This document shows, one piece after another, positions 41,862-49,815 of a stretch of 64,000 nt of DNA. Position 1 is the first letter of the stretch. The number at the start of each line of letters is the position of its first letter. The notes below the pieces were generated by a model, which worked only from the letters and a program-made list of their open reading frames with translations, was not told where the DNA came from and did no database searches. The DNA is from PALSA-610 sp038239145 (GTDB taxonomy: Bacteria > Actinomycetota > Acidimicrobiia > IMCC26256 > PALSA-610): assembly GCA_038239145.1 (NCBI GenBank), contig JBBSFB010000004.1:70388-134387 (forward strand). Reading direction: 5' to 3'. A program made the translations under genes and the position numbers.

Positions 41862-43331
41862 TCAGGTTAGGAGCTGGGCGATCTGATCCACCAACGCCCG
41901 GCGGTCGATCTTCTCGCCGACCGTGAGCGGCAACGCGTCGACGACGTGCAGCGCGTCGGGGAGTTTGTAGGCCGCGATGCTGGGGCCCGCGAACGCCCGG
42001 AGGTCGGCCAGCGTCGGCGGTTGCGCCGGGTCCCGGGGAACGATGGCGGCGACGCCGATCTCGCCCATCACGTCGTCGGCCCGGGGCACCACGACCACCG
42101 CAGCGATGTCGGGATGGGTCGACAACACGCTCTCGATCTCGACCGGGTACACGTTGTAGCCGCCCCGCACATACATCTCCTTGCTACGCCCGACGAGCCG
42201 GAGACGGCCGCGGTCGTCGACCCAACCGAGGTCGCCGGTCCGCACGAAGCCGTCGGGCGTGAACGCAGCGCGGGTCTGTTCCTCGTCGCCCCAGTATCCC
42301 GACATGACGGCGGGCGAGCGCAGGCACACTTCGCCGATCTCTTCGCCGGCAACCGCGCCGCCATCGGCGTCGCGTAACGAGAGCTCGACGCTCGCGTGGG
42401 GCCGACCGACGCTGATGATCGCGTCCTCGTCGGGATCGTCGAACGCGGTGCCGAGTCCGATGCCGGCTTCGGTGCACGAGTAGCGGGTGGCGAGCAGTGC
42501 GCCGAAGCGTCGGCGTGCTTCTTCGGCGAGCCCGGGTGTGACCGGACCGCCGCCGGCGATGATGTATTGCACAGAGGAGAGATCGAAGCCGTCGAACTCC
42601 GGGTCGCGGAGCATGAGCGCGAGCTGGGTGGGGACGCCCGCGACCGTGGTCATGCGTTCACGGGCGAGCAGCTCCAGCGCGGGCCGCGCCCGCCAGCGCT
42701 CCATGATGAACGTCGTCCCGCCGCGCTGCAGGTTGCCGGCGAGCTTCGTCATGAAGCCGAGGTGCGCGAACGACGTACCGCTGAACGAACGGCCCCCGCC
42801 TCCCCACGCGTCACCGACATCGGTCTGGGTGATGAACGCGAGCTGGCGGTTGCAATAGAGCGCGCCTTTGGGGAGACCGGTGGTGCCCGACGTGAAGATG
42901 ATCGCGACGGGACGGTCGGGGTCGACCGGGAGCTCGGGCGGAGACTCCGCGGCAACCCGATATCGGTGCATGACGGTCTCGGCCGAGTCGGCCGGAGGAG
43001 CGTCGGCGGTTACCACGAGGCGGGGTCCGGCGACGGCGAGGATCGCGTTCCGCTCGCGTTCCGACAGGCGGTCGTTGACCCCTGCGGTCACCGCGCCGAG
43101 CTTGGACACCGCCGCGTAGGTGAGGAGGTATTCCGGGCCTGCGGGCAGGACGACTCCTACGACGTCGCCGGCCCGAACCCCCCGCGCCGCGAGCCCGACC
43201 GCGACCTCGTCGGAGATGCGATCGATGTCGGTGTACGACAGCGGCCACCCGGCCGGAGTGACGTAGGCGGTACGATCCGCGAAGCGGCGGGCAGCTTCCG
43301 CGATCGTCCAGGGCAGGCCCGGGGGAGACAT
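41862..43331 (-). CDS. AMP-dependent acyl-CoA synthetase
   Basis: 489-residue ANL ligase with P-loop IFTSGTTGLPKG (~160), YSCTEAGIGLG (~290), TGDLGWVDDRG (~360), YVRGGYNVYPVEIE and C-terminal LTVGEKIDRRAL carrying the catalytic-lysine position. ATG at 43331 gives the normal N terminus (PWTIAEAARRFADRT). The start codon overlaps head-to-head with that of the TetR gene at 43330. Forms an operon with the acyl-CoA dehydrogenase downstream and is likely repressed by that TetR. Confidence 0.93.
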   Translation of the reverse strand: MSPPGLPWTIAEAARRFADRTAYVTPAGWPLSYTDIDRISDEVAVGLAARGVRAGDVVGVVLPAGPEYLLTYAAVSKLGAVTAGVNDRLSERERNAILAVAGPRLVVTADAPPADSAETVMHRYRVAAESPPELPVDPDRPVAIIFTSGTTGLPKGALYCNRQLAFITQTDVGDAWGGGGRSFSGTSFAHLGFMTKLAGNLQRGGTTFIMERWRARPALELLARERMTTVAGVPTQLALMLRDPEFDGFDLSSVQYIIAGGGPVTPGLAEEARRRFGALLATRYSCTEAGIGLGTAFDDPDEDAIISVGRPHASVELSLRDADGGAVAGEEIGEVCLRSPAVMSGYWGDEEQTRAAFTPDGFVRTGDLGWVDDRGRLRLVGRSKEMYVRGGYNVYPVEIESVLSTHPDIAAVVVVPRADDVMGEIGVAAIVPRDPAQPPTLADLRAFAGPSIAAYKLPDALHVVDALPLTVGEKIDRRALVDQIAQLLT

Positions 43332-43998
43332 GGCCGAAGCGTACAAGTCGTCTCGGCGGGCGACGGGGCGTCGCGATGTCGCCGTTCCGCCCGGCACTCC
43401 GGCCGCGGCCCGCGAGCTGCGGGCCCAAGGTCGCAAGACGATGCGCAAGCTCCTCGATGCGGGGATGCGCGTGTTCGCCGAACGGGGCTTCCACGCCGCG
43501 CGCGTCGACGACATCGTCCGTGCTGCGCGCACGTCGCACGGCACCTTCTACCTGTACTTCGCGAACAAGGAAGAGCTGCTGCGCGCCCTGGCGATCCAGT
43601 GCGCGCAGGAGATGGGCGCGCTCGCGGGCGGCCTCGGCGAGGTGACCGGCGACGAGGCCGGCGCGGCCGAGCTCCGCCGGTTCCTCGAGACGTTCTTCTC
43701 CACGTACGCGCGTTTCGGCCCGGTGCTCCGCGCGTGGATGGAAGGAAACGTCGAGGACCGGGAGACGACTGAGCTCGGCGTCGTCGCGTTCACCGACATC
43801 GCGATCGCACTCGGCGTGCGGATGCGTGACGCCGGAGAGCGCGGGGACCCGGCAACGGTGGCGGCGCTGATGGCTCTGCTCGAGCGCTTCGCGTATTTCC
43901 TCGTATCGCGCCAGCTGGAGTTCGACACCGACGCGCTCTTCGACACCGTCACCGTGCTCGTGCACCGGGGGTTCTTCGGCGCGTCGATCGCGGCTTAG
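43330..43998 (+). CDS. TetR/AcrR family transcriptional regulator
   Basis: 222-residue TetR repressor. After a basic ~30-residue extension the HTH is RKTMRKLLDAGMRVFAERGF ... TSHGTFYLYFANKEEL (~36-80). The ligand domain has FLETFFSTYARFGPVLRAWMEG, common in FadR/KstR-like TetRs responding to acyl-CoA. Its ATG shares bases with the divergent CoA-ligase ATG, so it almost certainly governs that ligase/acyl-CoA dehydrogenase operon and itself. A shorter start at the internal ATG of RKTMRKLL would free space for a promoter. Abuts the convergent permease gene exactly. Confidence 0.94.
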   Translation: MAEAYKSSRRATGRRDVAVPPGTPAAARELRAQGRKTMRKLLDAGMRVFAERGFHAARVDDIVRAARTSHGTFYLYFANKEELLRALAIQCAQEMGALAGGLGEVTGDEAGAAELRRFLETFFSTYARFGPVLRAWMEGNVEDRETTELGVVAFTDIAIALGVRMRDAGERGDPATVAALMALLERFAYFLVSRQLEFDTDALFDTVTVLVHRGFFGASIAA

Positions 43999-45177
43999 TT
44001 AGGCCGATTCGGAGAGTGCTTCGGCCGGGGCGTCGAGCTCCGACTCGGGGAAACGGGTCGAGAGGTAGATCGCCTTCGTCGCCCCGAGCAGCGGGATTGC
44101 GAAGAGCCCACCGACCAGGCCGCCCGCGGCCACGCCGACCAGTGCCGCGACCATCGTCGCCGGGGGCGAGAGCCGTACCGCCCGGCCGATGATCAAGGGT
44201 TGCAACACGTGGTTCTCGAGCTGCTGGTAGACGAGGAAGATCGCGAGCGCGATCACTCCGACCACTGCGCCCTGCGTCACTGCGAGCAGGACGAACACTG
44301 CGCCGCCGAGGAACCCGCCGATCTGCGGGATCGGGTTCGTGATCGCGACCCACACGGCGATCAGCGGGGCGAGGGGGACATCGAGCGCGAGCGCTCCCGT
44401 CAACATCACCACCCCCGCCAAGGCGGCGACGAGCAACGTGCCTGCGATGTATCGACCGATGACCTGGTAGACGAGACGACCCATGCGATCGGCGTCGCCT
44501 CGTCGCCGCTTGGGCACGAGCCGACGGATTCCGTCCACGATGAACTCGCCGTCGAGCAGGATCGTGATCGCGAGCAGCAGCGTGAACAACGCTGCCGCCA
44601 CACCATCGGCGACCGCGCCCGCGGCGTTCTCGATGGGCTTGGAGTTGGCGCTCAGGTGCTTGGGGGCGTCGTTCAGCCACTCCTGCACCTTCTCCGACGC
44701 CTTGGCCTCCCGCAGCCGGGGCCCGACGATCGGGAGCCGCCCGAGATCCTTCACCGTCCGCGGGATCTGCTTGTTGAAGTCTCGGACCTCGTGGATGGTC
44801 GGCACAGTGATCAGCGCGGCAATCCCTCCGACGAGGACGGCGGTGACGATCATCACCACGCCGGCCGCCGTGCGGCGATGCCAGCCGGTCCGGCGTTTCA
44901 GCGCCTCGACCAGCGGGTTGAGCGCGAACGCGAACAGGGATGCGAGCGCGAGCGACGACAGCGTCCGCGGCACCGACCGTATGAACCACACCGCAATGAC
45001 GAATACCGCGACGGCGATCGCGAGCGGGATCGCCGACCTCGGGTCGAGATCGAAGCCCTCGGTGGTTGCACGGTCATCCGGACCAGTTGCCGGACCAGTT
45101 GCCGGACCAGTTGCCGGACCAGTTGCCGGACCAGTTGTCGGACCAGTTGTCGGACCGGTGGTTGGGTCGGCGGTCAT
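43999..45177 (-). CDS. AI-2E family transporter (permease)
   Basis: 392-residue polytopic membrane protein of the AI-2E/PF01594 family with about eight helices. The N terminus (~1-38) is a low-complexity TGPT/TGPA tract; then IPLAIAVAVFVIAVWFIR (TM1), LALASLFAFALNPLVEALKRR and the conserved late segment IPQIGGFLGGAVFVLLA, plus LENHVLQPLIIGRAVRLSP. Members export small signals or act in Na+/H+ exchange; substrate unknown. Divergent from a second member of the family with 64 bp between starts. Confidence 0.9.
   Translation of the reverse strand: MTADPTTGPTTGPTTGPATGPATGPATGPATGPDDRATTEGFDLDPRSAIPLAIAVAVFVIAVWFIRSVPRTLSSLALASLFAFALNPLVEALKRRTGWHRRTAAGVVMIVTAVLVGGIAALITVPTIHEVRDFNKQIPRTVKDLGRLPIVGPRLREAKASEKVQEWLNDAPKHLSANSKPIENAAGAVADGVAAALFTLLLAITILLDGEFIVDGIRRLVPKRRRGDADRMGRLVYQVIGRYIAGTLLVAALAGVVMLTGALALDVPLAPLIAVWVAITNPIPQIGGFLGGAVFVLLAVTQGAVVGVIALAIFLVYQQLENHVLQPLIIGRAVRLSPPATMVAALVGVAAGGLVGGLFAIPLLGATKAIYLSTRFPESELDAPAEALSESA
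45078..45161. repeat. Seven 12-bp tandem units in AI-2E N terminus
   Basis: Unit ccggaccagttg, five perfect copies from 45078 to 45137 and two diverging ones (first base t; last copy ending ggtgg). It encodes repeated TGPA/TGPT in the disordered N terminus of the minus-strand permease; length change keeps the frame. Confidence 0.95.
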
Positions 45178-45241
45178 TCCGTCGCCCGGCCCGGCCGAGG
45201 GTCCAATGGGTTGGGACGGCACCTCGGTATCGTACGAGCCG

Positions 45242-46297
45242 ATGGTCGATGTCGCGCGCACGCTCCGGGTGCGGCTGTCGGTTCGGTCCGCGCTGGCGCT
45301 CGTGTTCGCGCTCGGCATCACGTTCTTGTTCCTCGAGATCGCACGCGACGCCGAACGGGTGATCGCGTGGGTGCTCTCGGCCGCGGCGATCGCCGCGCTC
45401 ATCTACCCGGCCGTCGACTGGCTCGCACACTTCCGGTTCGTGCCCCGCGCCGTCGCCGTGTTGCTCACCGCGCTCGTCATGCTCGGCGCCATCGGGTTCG
45501 TCGGCTACAAGATCGTCAACGATGTATCCGACGCGATGAGCAGCCTGCAGCAGGCCGCGCCGCAGCGTGCGGGCGAGCTCGAGCAGAACTCCGAGTTCTT
45601 CCGGGAGATCAAGCTCAAAGAGCGGGTCACGCACCTCGTCGACGCGATCCCGGCGCGGCTTGCGGGCGGCGACGCGCCGGCCGTCATCGAGTCGGCCGCG
45701 TCGCAGAGCGTGGCGTTCCTCGCCGGCTTCATTCTCACCATCTTCTTCGTGTTGTACGGCGGTCGGCTGATCGAAGGTGGACTCGGCCTGATCGAGGACG
45801 AGAACGTCCGGGTCCGAGCAGCGTTCGTCATACGCGACGGCTCTCGCCGTGGCCTGTTCTTCGCGCGCGTGAAGCTTTGGGAAGCACTCGTGGAAGCCAC
45901 GTTGGCCTTTGCGGTCGCCCGCGCCGCCGGCGTGCCCGGCGCGGCCGCGTTGGCGGTGTGGGTCGCGTTGTGGAGTTTCCTGCCCATCGCGGGAGTGTTC
46001 GTCGGCGCGCTCCCGATCATCGTGTTCGCGGGTGCGCACACGCTCGAGCGAGCAGTGGTGGTGGCGCTCTGCTTCCTCGCGATCATGATCTGGGACTGGT
46101 CGGTGAACCGCTGGCTCGAACGGCGCAAGCTCTTCGTGGGGTCGTTCGCGATCGTGCTCGCCGCGTTCGGAGGTCTCGAGCTTTACGGCCTCAACGGCGC
46201 GCTCCTGTTCGTGCTGGGCGCGGCGCTCACGATCTCGATCCTCGGCGAAGTCGGACCCGAAGAGGTCGCCGAGGTGCTCGCCGCGACTCCCGAGTGA
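45242..46297 (+). CDS. AI-2E family transporter (permease)
   Basis: 351-residue membrane protein of the same family as its divergent neighbour but clearly different in sequence. About seven helices: LALVFALGITFLFLEIA, VIAWVLSAAAIAALIYPAVDWL, AVAVLLTALVMLGAIGFVGYKI, VAFLAGFILTIFFVLYG, FLPIAGVFVGALPIIVFAG and two at the end. Between them lies an amphipathic region (MSSLQQAAPQRAGELEQ). ATG at 45242 was chosen; ATG at 45206 would add 12 residues. Two divergent members suggest a heteromeric transporter or opposed transport; this is speculation. Confidence 0.87.
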   Translation: MVDVARTLRVRLSVRSALALVFALGITFLFLEIARDAERVIAWVLSAAAIAALIYPAVDWLAHFRFVPRAVAVLLTALVMLGAIGFVGYKIVNDVSDAMSSLQQAAPQRAGELEQNSEFFREIKLKERVTHLVDAIPARLAGGDAPAVIESAASQSVAFLAGFILTIFFVLYGGRLIEGGLGLIEDENVRVRAAFVIRDGSRRGLFFARVKLWEALVEATLAFAVARAAGVPGAAALAVWVALWSFLPIAGVFVGALPIIVFAGAHTLERAVVVALCFLAIMIWDWSVNRWLERRKLFVGSFAIVLAAFGGLELYGLNGALLFVLGAALTISILGEVGPEEVAEVLAATPE

Positions 46298-46300
46298 CGC

Positions 46301-47449
46301 TCAGACGCCGAGGATGACCGTGCTGGCCGACGAGAACCAGCCGCCGGTCCCGTTGACGCACGCCAACTCCGCGTTCTCGACCTGGCGTCCGTGGGCCTCG
46401 CCCCGGAGTTGGCGGGTCGCTTCCACGAGCAGGAACATGCCCCGCATGCCGGGATGGCAGTGCGACAGACCGCCGCCGTCGGTGTTGGTGGGCAGGGCCC
46501 CGCCGAGCCGGAGCCTGCCGTCTTCGACGAACGGGCCACCCTCTCCGGGCTCGCAGAACCCGAGCGCCTCGAGGCTCGCGAGCACCATGTGCGTGAACGC
46601 GTCGTAGATCTGGCAGGTATCGATGTCGGAAGGCTTCACGCCCGCGCGCTCGAACGCGAGCTTGCCGCTCGCGTGGGCGGGGGAACGGGTGAAGTCGTCC
46701 CACTCGCTCATCGTGGTGTGGCTCGTCGCCTCGCCCGTGCCAAGCACCCACACGGGCTTTTGCGCGAGATCGCGAGCACGTTCCTCGGTGGTGAGCACGA
46801 TCGCGCCGCCGCCGTCGCTGCGGATGCAGCAGTGCAGCTTGGTGAGCGGATCGGCCATCATCCGGCTGCTGTTGACCTCGTCGATCGTGATCGGATCGCG
46901 GTAGAAGGCCTCCGGGTTGAACGACGCGTTGTAGCGCGTGCTCACCGCGATCTCGGCGAGCTGCTCCAACGTGGTCCCGTACTCGATCATGTGGCGCCGC
47001 GTGGCCATCGCGTACTTCGAGATCAGCGTGTGCCCGAACGGCACGTCGAATTGGATCGGCCCGCGGCCCCCGAAGCCGATGTTCGCGGTGCGCCGGCGCG
47101 CCTTCAGGTCGGCGCGCGTCGTGGAGCCGTACGCGAGCACGACCACTTCGGTGTGGCCGGCGAGGATGGCCGAGGTGGCGTGCTCGACCATGAACTCCCA
47201 GGTCGAGCCGCCGACACCCGTGCCGTCGACCCACGTCGGGCGCAGGCCGAGGTACTCGGCGACCTCGATGGGCATGAGCATCCCCATGCCGCTCGAGCCG
47301 AAGCCGTCGATGTCGTCCTTGGTGAGGCCGGCGTCGGTGATGGCGCGCGACGCGGCCTGGTAGTGGAGCTCGAACGGCGTCTTGGTATCGACGCGGCCGA
47401 TGTCGGACAACGCCGCGCCGACGATTGCGACTCGTTTGGTTCCCGCCAT
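46301..47449 (-). CDS. Thiolase-superfamily protein without nucleophilic Cys
   Basis: 382-residue thiolase-fold protein, paralogous to the one at 25382. At the cysteine position it has DGTGVGGSTWEF; conserved further on are IYDAFTHMVL with tyrosine, and GGALPTNTDGGG...HPGMRG. No DUF35 gene is adjacent here. The ATG overlaps the enoyl-CoA hydratase stop by one base (TGATG), and it ends a three-gene SDR/hydratase/thiolase-like operon laid out like beta-oxidation. Retro-aldol or non-catalytic roles are likelier than thiolysis. The frame opens five codons earlier but the overlap start fits best. Confidence 0.88.
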   Translation of the reverse strand: MAGTKRVAIVGAALSDIGRVDTKTPFELHYQAASRAITDAGLTKDDIDGFGSSGMGMLMPIEVAEYLGLRPTWVDGTGVGGSTWEFMVEHATSAILAGHTEVVVLAYGSTTRADLKARRRTANIGFGGRGPIQFDVPFGHTLISKYAMATRRHMIEYGTTLEQLAEIAVSTRYNASFNPEAFYRDPITIDEVNSSRMMADPLTKLHCCIRSDGGGAIVLTTEERARDLAQKPVWVLGTGEATSHTTMSEWDDFTRSPAHASGKLAFERAGVKPSDIDTCQIYDAFTHMVLASLEALGFCEPGEGGPFVEDGRLRLGGALPTNTDGGGLSHCHPGMRGMFLLVEATRQLRGEAHGRQVENAELACVNGTGGWFSSASTVILGV

Positions 47450-48282
47450 CAGCGCAGTTTCCACTCCACGCGCTTGCCGGACGCGAACATCTTCTGACCC
47501 TCCGCAATCGATTCCTGGTTCGTTCCCATCGCGACGTACGCGTAGCCGAGGCGCACTGCCTCGCGCTGCGGCATCGCCCGGGTCGACCAGATCGCGCGTA
47601 CGGTGCCCTCGATCGCGAGCTTGGGCTGCGACGCGATCTTCGCCGCGAGGTCGCGCGCGTGGGCGACGAGATCGGGCCCGGGAACCACTTCACTCACCAT
47701 GCCGACCTGGTACGCGCGCTGCGCCGACATGCGCTCGTAGTTGCCGAGCAGCGACAAGCGCATGATCTCGGTGAACGGGGTGATCCCGGCCATGTGGATC
47801 GGTTCGAAGGCCGCGGTCATTCCGTAGGTGACGTGCGGGTCGAAGAAGGTCGCGTGCTCGGCCGCGACGATGAATTCGACTTCGCCGAGCATGTAGAACG
47901 CGCCGCCGCACGCCATTCCGTTGACGGCCGCGATGACGGGCTTCCAGAGGTCGCACGATTTCGGGCCGAGGTTGTCGCCCGGATCGTTGAACATGAACGG
48001 CGTGCTGCCGCTGCCGACCACACTCGGATCGGTGGTCTCGTCGGCCTCGCCGCCCATCTGCTCCATGCGGTCGATGCCGGTGCAGAACGCTTTCTCTCCG
48101 GCGCCGGTAAGCACGATGCAGCGCACGTCGTCGTTGCGCCGCAGCGACCGCCACAACGAGTGCACCTCTCGTTGCATCAGCGAGTTGAACGCGTTGTGCA
48201 CCTCGGGCCGGTTCAGGGTGACGACGGCAACCCCGTCGTCACCCTCGTCGTACTGAAGGGTCTCGTATTCGGGAATGCTCAT
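47449..48282 (-). CDS. Enoyl-CoA hydratase/isomerase family protein
   Basis: 277-residue crotonase-fold protein: VAVVTLNRPEVHNAFN, VLTGAGEKAFCTGIDRMEQMGG (first oxyanion turn) and IAAVNGMACGGAFYMLGEVEFIVAA (second). As in the paralogue at 3310, the position after the second turn reads TFFDPHVTYG, not the standard Glu, so the reaction may not be simple hydration. The ATG overlaps the upstream SDR stop (ATGA) and its stop overlaps the next ATG, giving a tightly coupled operon. Confidence 0.92.
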   Translation of the reverse strand: MSIPEYETLQYDEGDDGVAVVTLNRPEVHNAFNSLMQREVHSLWRSLRRNDDVRCIVLTGAGEKAFCTGIDRMEQMGGEADETTDPSVVGSGSTPFMFNDPGDNLGPKSCDLWKPVIAAVNGMACGGAFYMLGEVEFIVAAEHATFFDPHVTYGMTAAFEPIHMAGITPFTEIMRLSLLGNYERMSAQRAYQVGMVSEVVPGPDLVAHARDLAAKIASQPKLAIEGTVRAIWSTRAMPQREAVRLGYAYVAMGTNQESIAEGQKMFASGKRVEWKLR

Positions 48283-49211
48283 GAACGCCGTTGCGCGTCG
48301 ATCCCGGGGTTCTCGCTCTGGAAGACGTAGCGGTTGACGATGCGGCCGATGTCGGCCGGATCCCACTGCTTCGGCTTGCCTTCCTTGTCGGTCGAGAGGA
48401 ACTGTTCGCCCATCGTCCACGGCTGGTAGTGGGCGAGGTTGTTGCCGACGAGGCGGAACACCTGGCCCGTCACGTGGAGCGCCTGATCGGAGGCGAGCCA
48501 GACCACAGCCGGTGCGGAGTTTCCCGGGTTCATGTTCTCGAACTCGGTGTAGTCCTCGGGGTTCTTCACGTCGATCTTCATCGCCTGCGCGACCATGCGC
48601 GTGGCGCCGCCGGGGCCGATGCAGTTTGCCCGCACGCCGTAGCGGCTCAGCTCGAGGCTCGCGATGATCGTCATCGCGGCGACGCCGGCCTTGGCGGCGC
48701 CGTAGTTGATCTGGCTGGCCTGGCCTTGGAGCCCGGCGCTCGAAACGGTGTTGATAATCGCGGCGCGGGGCTGGCGGCCTTCCTTCGACTCGTTGCGCCA
48801 GTACGCGGAGGCGTGGCTCATCGTGTTGAAGGCGCCGTACATGTGCACTTTGACGACCGCGTCGAAGTCCTCGGGCGACATCGAGAACATCATCTTGTCT
48901 CGCAGGATCCCGGCGTTGTTGACCAGGATGTCGAGGCGCCCGAACGCGTCGACCGCGGATCCGATGATCCCTTTGGCGCCGTCGTAGTCGGCGACGCTGT
49001 CGTAGTTGGCGACGGCTTCACCGCCGCGGCTCTTGATGACGTCGACGACGGTGTCCGCGGCCCGCTGGTCGGACCCCTCTCCGCTCACCGATCCACCGAG
49101 ATCGTTCACGACCACCTTGGCGCCGTGGTCGGCGAGCATGATCGCTTCGCCGCGTCCGACACCGTTGCCCGCACCGGTGACGATGGCCACCTTGCCGTCG
49201 AGCATGCCCAT
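48279..49211 (-). CDS. SDR, MFE-2-type 3-hydroxyacyl-CoA dehydrogenase-like
   Basis: 310-residue SDR, longer than usual. GAGNGVG (~13-19), the D/N-rich VVVNDLGGSVSGEGSDQRAADTVV typical of peroxisomal multifunctional enzyme 2 (HSD17B4) homologues, NNAG (~97), NTVSSAG, and YGAAKAG (Tyr ~168). The extra C-terminal ~60 residues (GNNLAHYQPW... WDPADIGRIVNRY) are also as in that family. It should oxidise 3-hydroxyacyl-CoA with NAD. First gene of the operon with hydratase and thiolase-like protein. A second ATG three codons in is possible. Confidence 0.93.
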   Translation of the reverse strand: MGMLDGKVAIVTGAGNGVGRGEAIMLADHGAKVVVNDLGGSVSGEGSDQRAADTVVDVIKSRGGEAVANYDSVADYDGAKGIIGSAVDAFGRLDILVNNAGILRDKMMFSMSPEDFDAVVKVHMYGAFNTMSHASAYWRNESKEGRQPRAAIINTVSSAGLQGQASQINYGAAKAGVAAMTIIASLELSRYGVRANCIGPGGATRMVAQAMKIDVKNPEDYTEFENMNPGNSAPAVVWLASDQALHVTGQVFRLVGNNLAHYQPWTMGEQFLSTDKEGKPKQWDPADIGRIVNRYVFQSENPGIDAQRRS

Positions 49212-49240
49212 TTGCGCGTTCCCCCTGCTGACCAGAAAAC

Positions 49241-49254
49241 TGACGTTGGCGTCA
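49241..49254. promoter_or_regulatory. TGAC-N6-GTCA palindrome in divergent promoter
   Basis: TGACGTTGGCGTCA, 30 bp before the minus-strand SDR operon and 50 bp before the plus-strand FAS1-like dehydratase. Symmetric to TGACRYNNRYGTCA; same class as the sites at 17353, 34014 and 36150. The best placed of the four to serve as an operator, since it lies in a true divergent intergenic region. Confidence 0.45.
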
Positions 49255-49303
49255 CCGTAGCGCGGGCTTTCCGGCCCACGCCAAGGGCGAGGGGCAGGCG
49301 GGC

Positions 49304-49783
49304 ATGTCCGTCGATGCGAGTGTGATCGGACGGCAAACGGGAGCGTGGCGCGTCGCGCTCGAGCGCTCCGTGCTCGCGAACTTCGCGGCTTCGGTGGGTG
49401 ATCGCAGTGCCGTGTACCGCGGGGACGACGCGCCGGCGCCGCCGACGTTCACGTTCGCGGCGCCGTACTGGTCGGCGCTCTCGGCCGGTGATCAGCCCGC
49501 CGATCCAACCGCCGGGGCCGGGAACCCGATGCACATCATCATGGGTGAGCTGCACGGCAAGGGTGCGCTCGTGCTGCACGGCGAGCAGGAGTTCGAGTAC
49601 CACCGAACTCCCGTCGCCGGCGACGTGCTCGACGGTGTGCAGACGATCACCGACATCTACGAGAAGTCGTCGGAGAGCGCCGACATGACCTTCGTGGTCA
49701 TGGAGACCCAGTGGACGGATTCCCGCGACGGCTCGCCCGTCGTGACCGAACGTTTCAACCTCATCGCCCGCCTCAGGAAATAG
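49304..49783 (+). CDS. FAS1-like dehydratase domain protein (hotdog fold)
   Basis: 159-residue hotdog protein, paralogue of the one at 35644. Blocks PPTFTFAAPYWSAL, MGELHGKGALVLHGEQEFEYH and VLDGVQTITDIYEK. It would hydrate or dehydrate an acyl-CoA; a MaoC partner is not next to it. Divergent from the SDR/hydratase/thiolase-like operon and followed after 32 bp by a frameshifted SDR; probably all one pathway. ATG at 49304 is the first in frame. Confidence 0.88.
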   Translation: MSVDASVIGRQTGAWRVALERSVLANFAASVGDRSAVYRGDDAPAPPTFTFAAPYWSALSAGDQPADPTAGAGNPMHIIMGELHGKGALVLHGEQEFEYHRTPVAGDVLDGVQTITDIYEKSSESADMTFVVMETQWTDSRDGSPVVTERFNLIARLRK

Positions 49784-49815
49784 GGCTCTCGACAACAGAA
49801 GTAGGAGACGCGCAC

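Noticed and set aside
44200..45170. Plus-strand frame antisense to the AI-2E permease
   Set aside because: Polar antisense shadow; the minus strand gives clear transmembrane helices.
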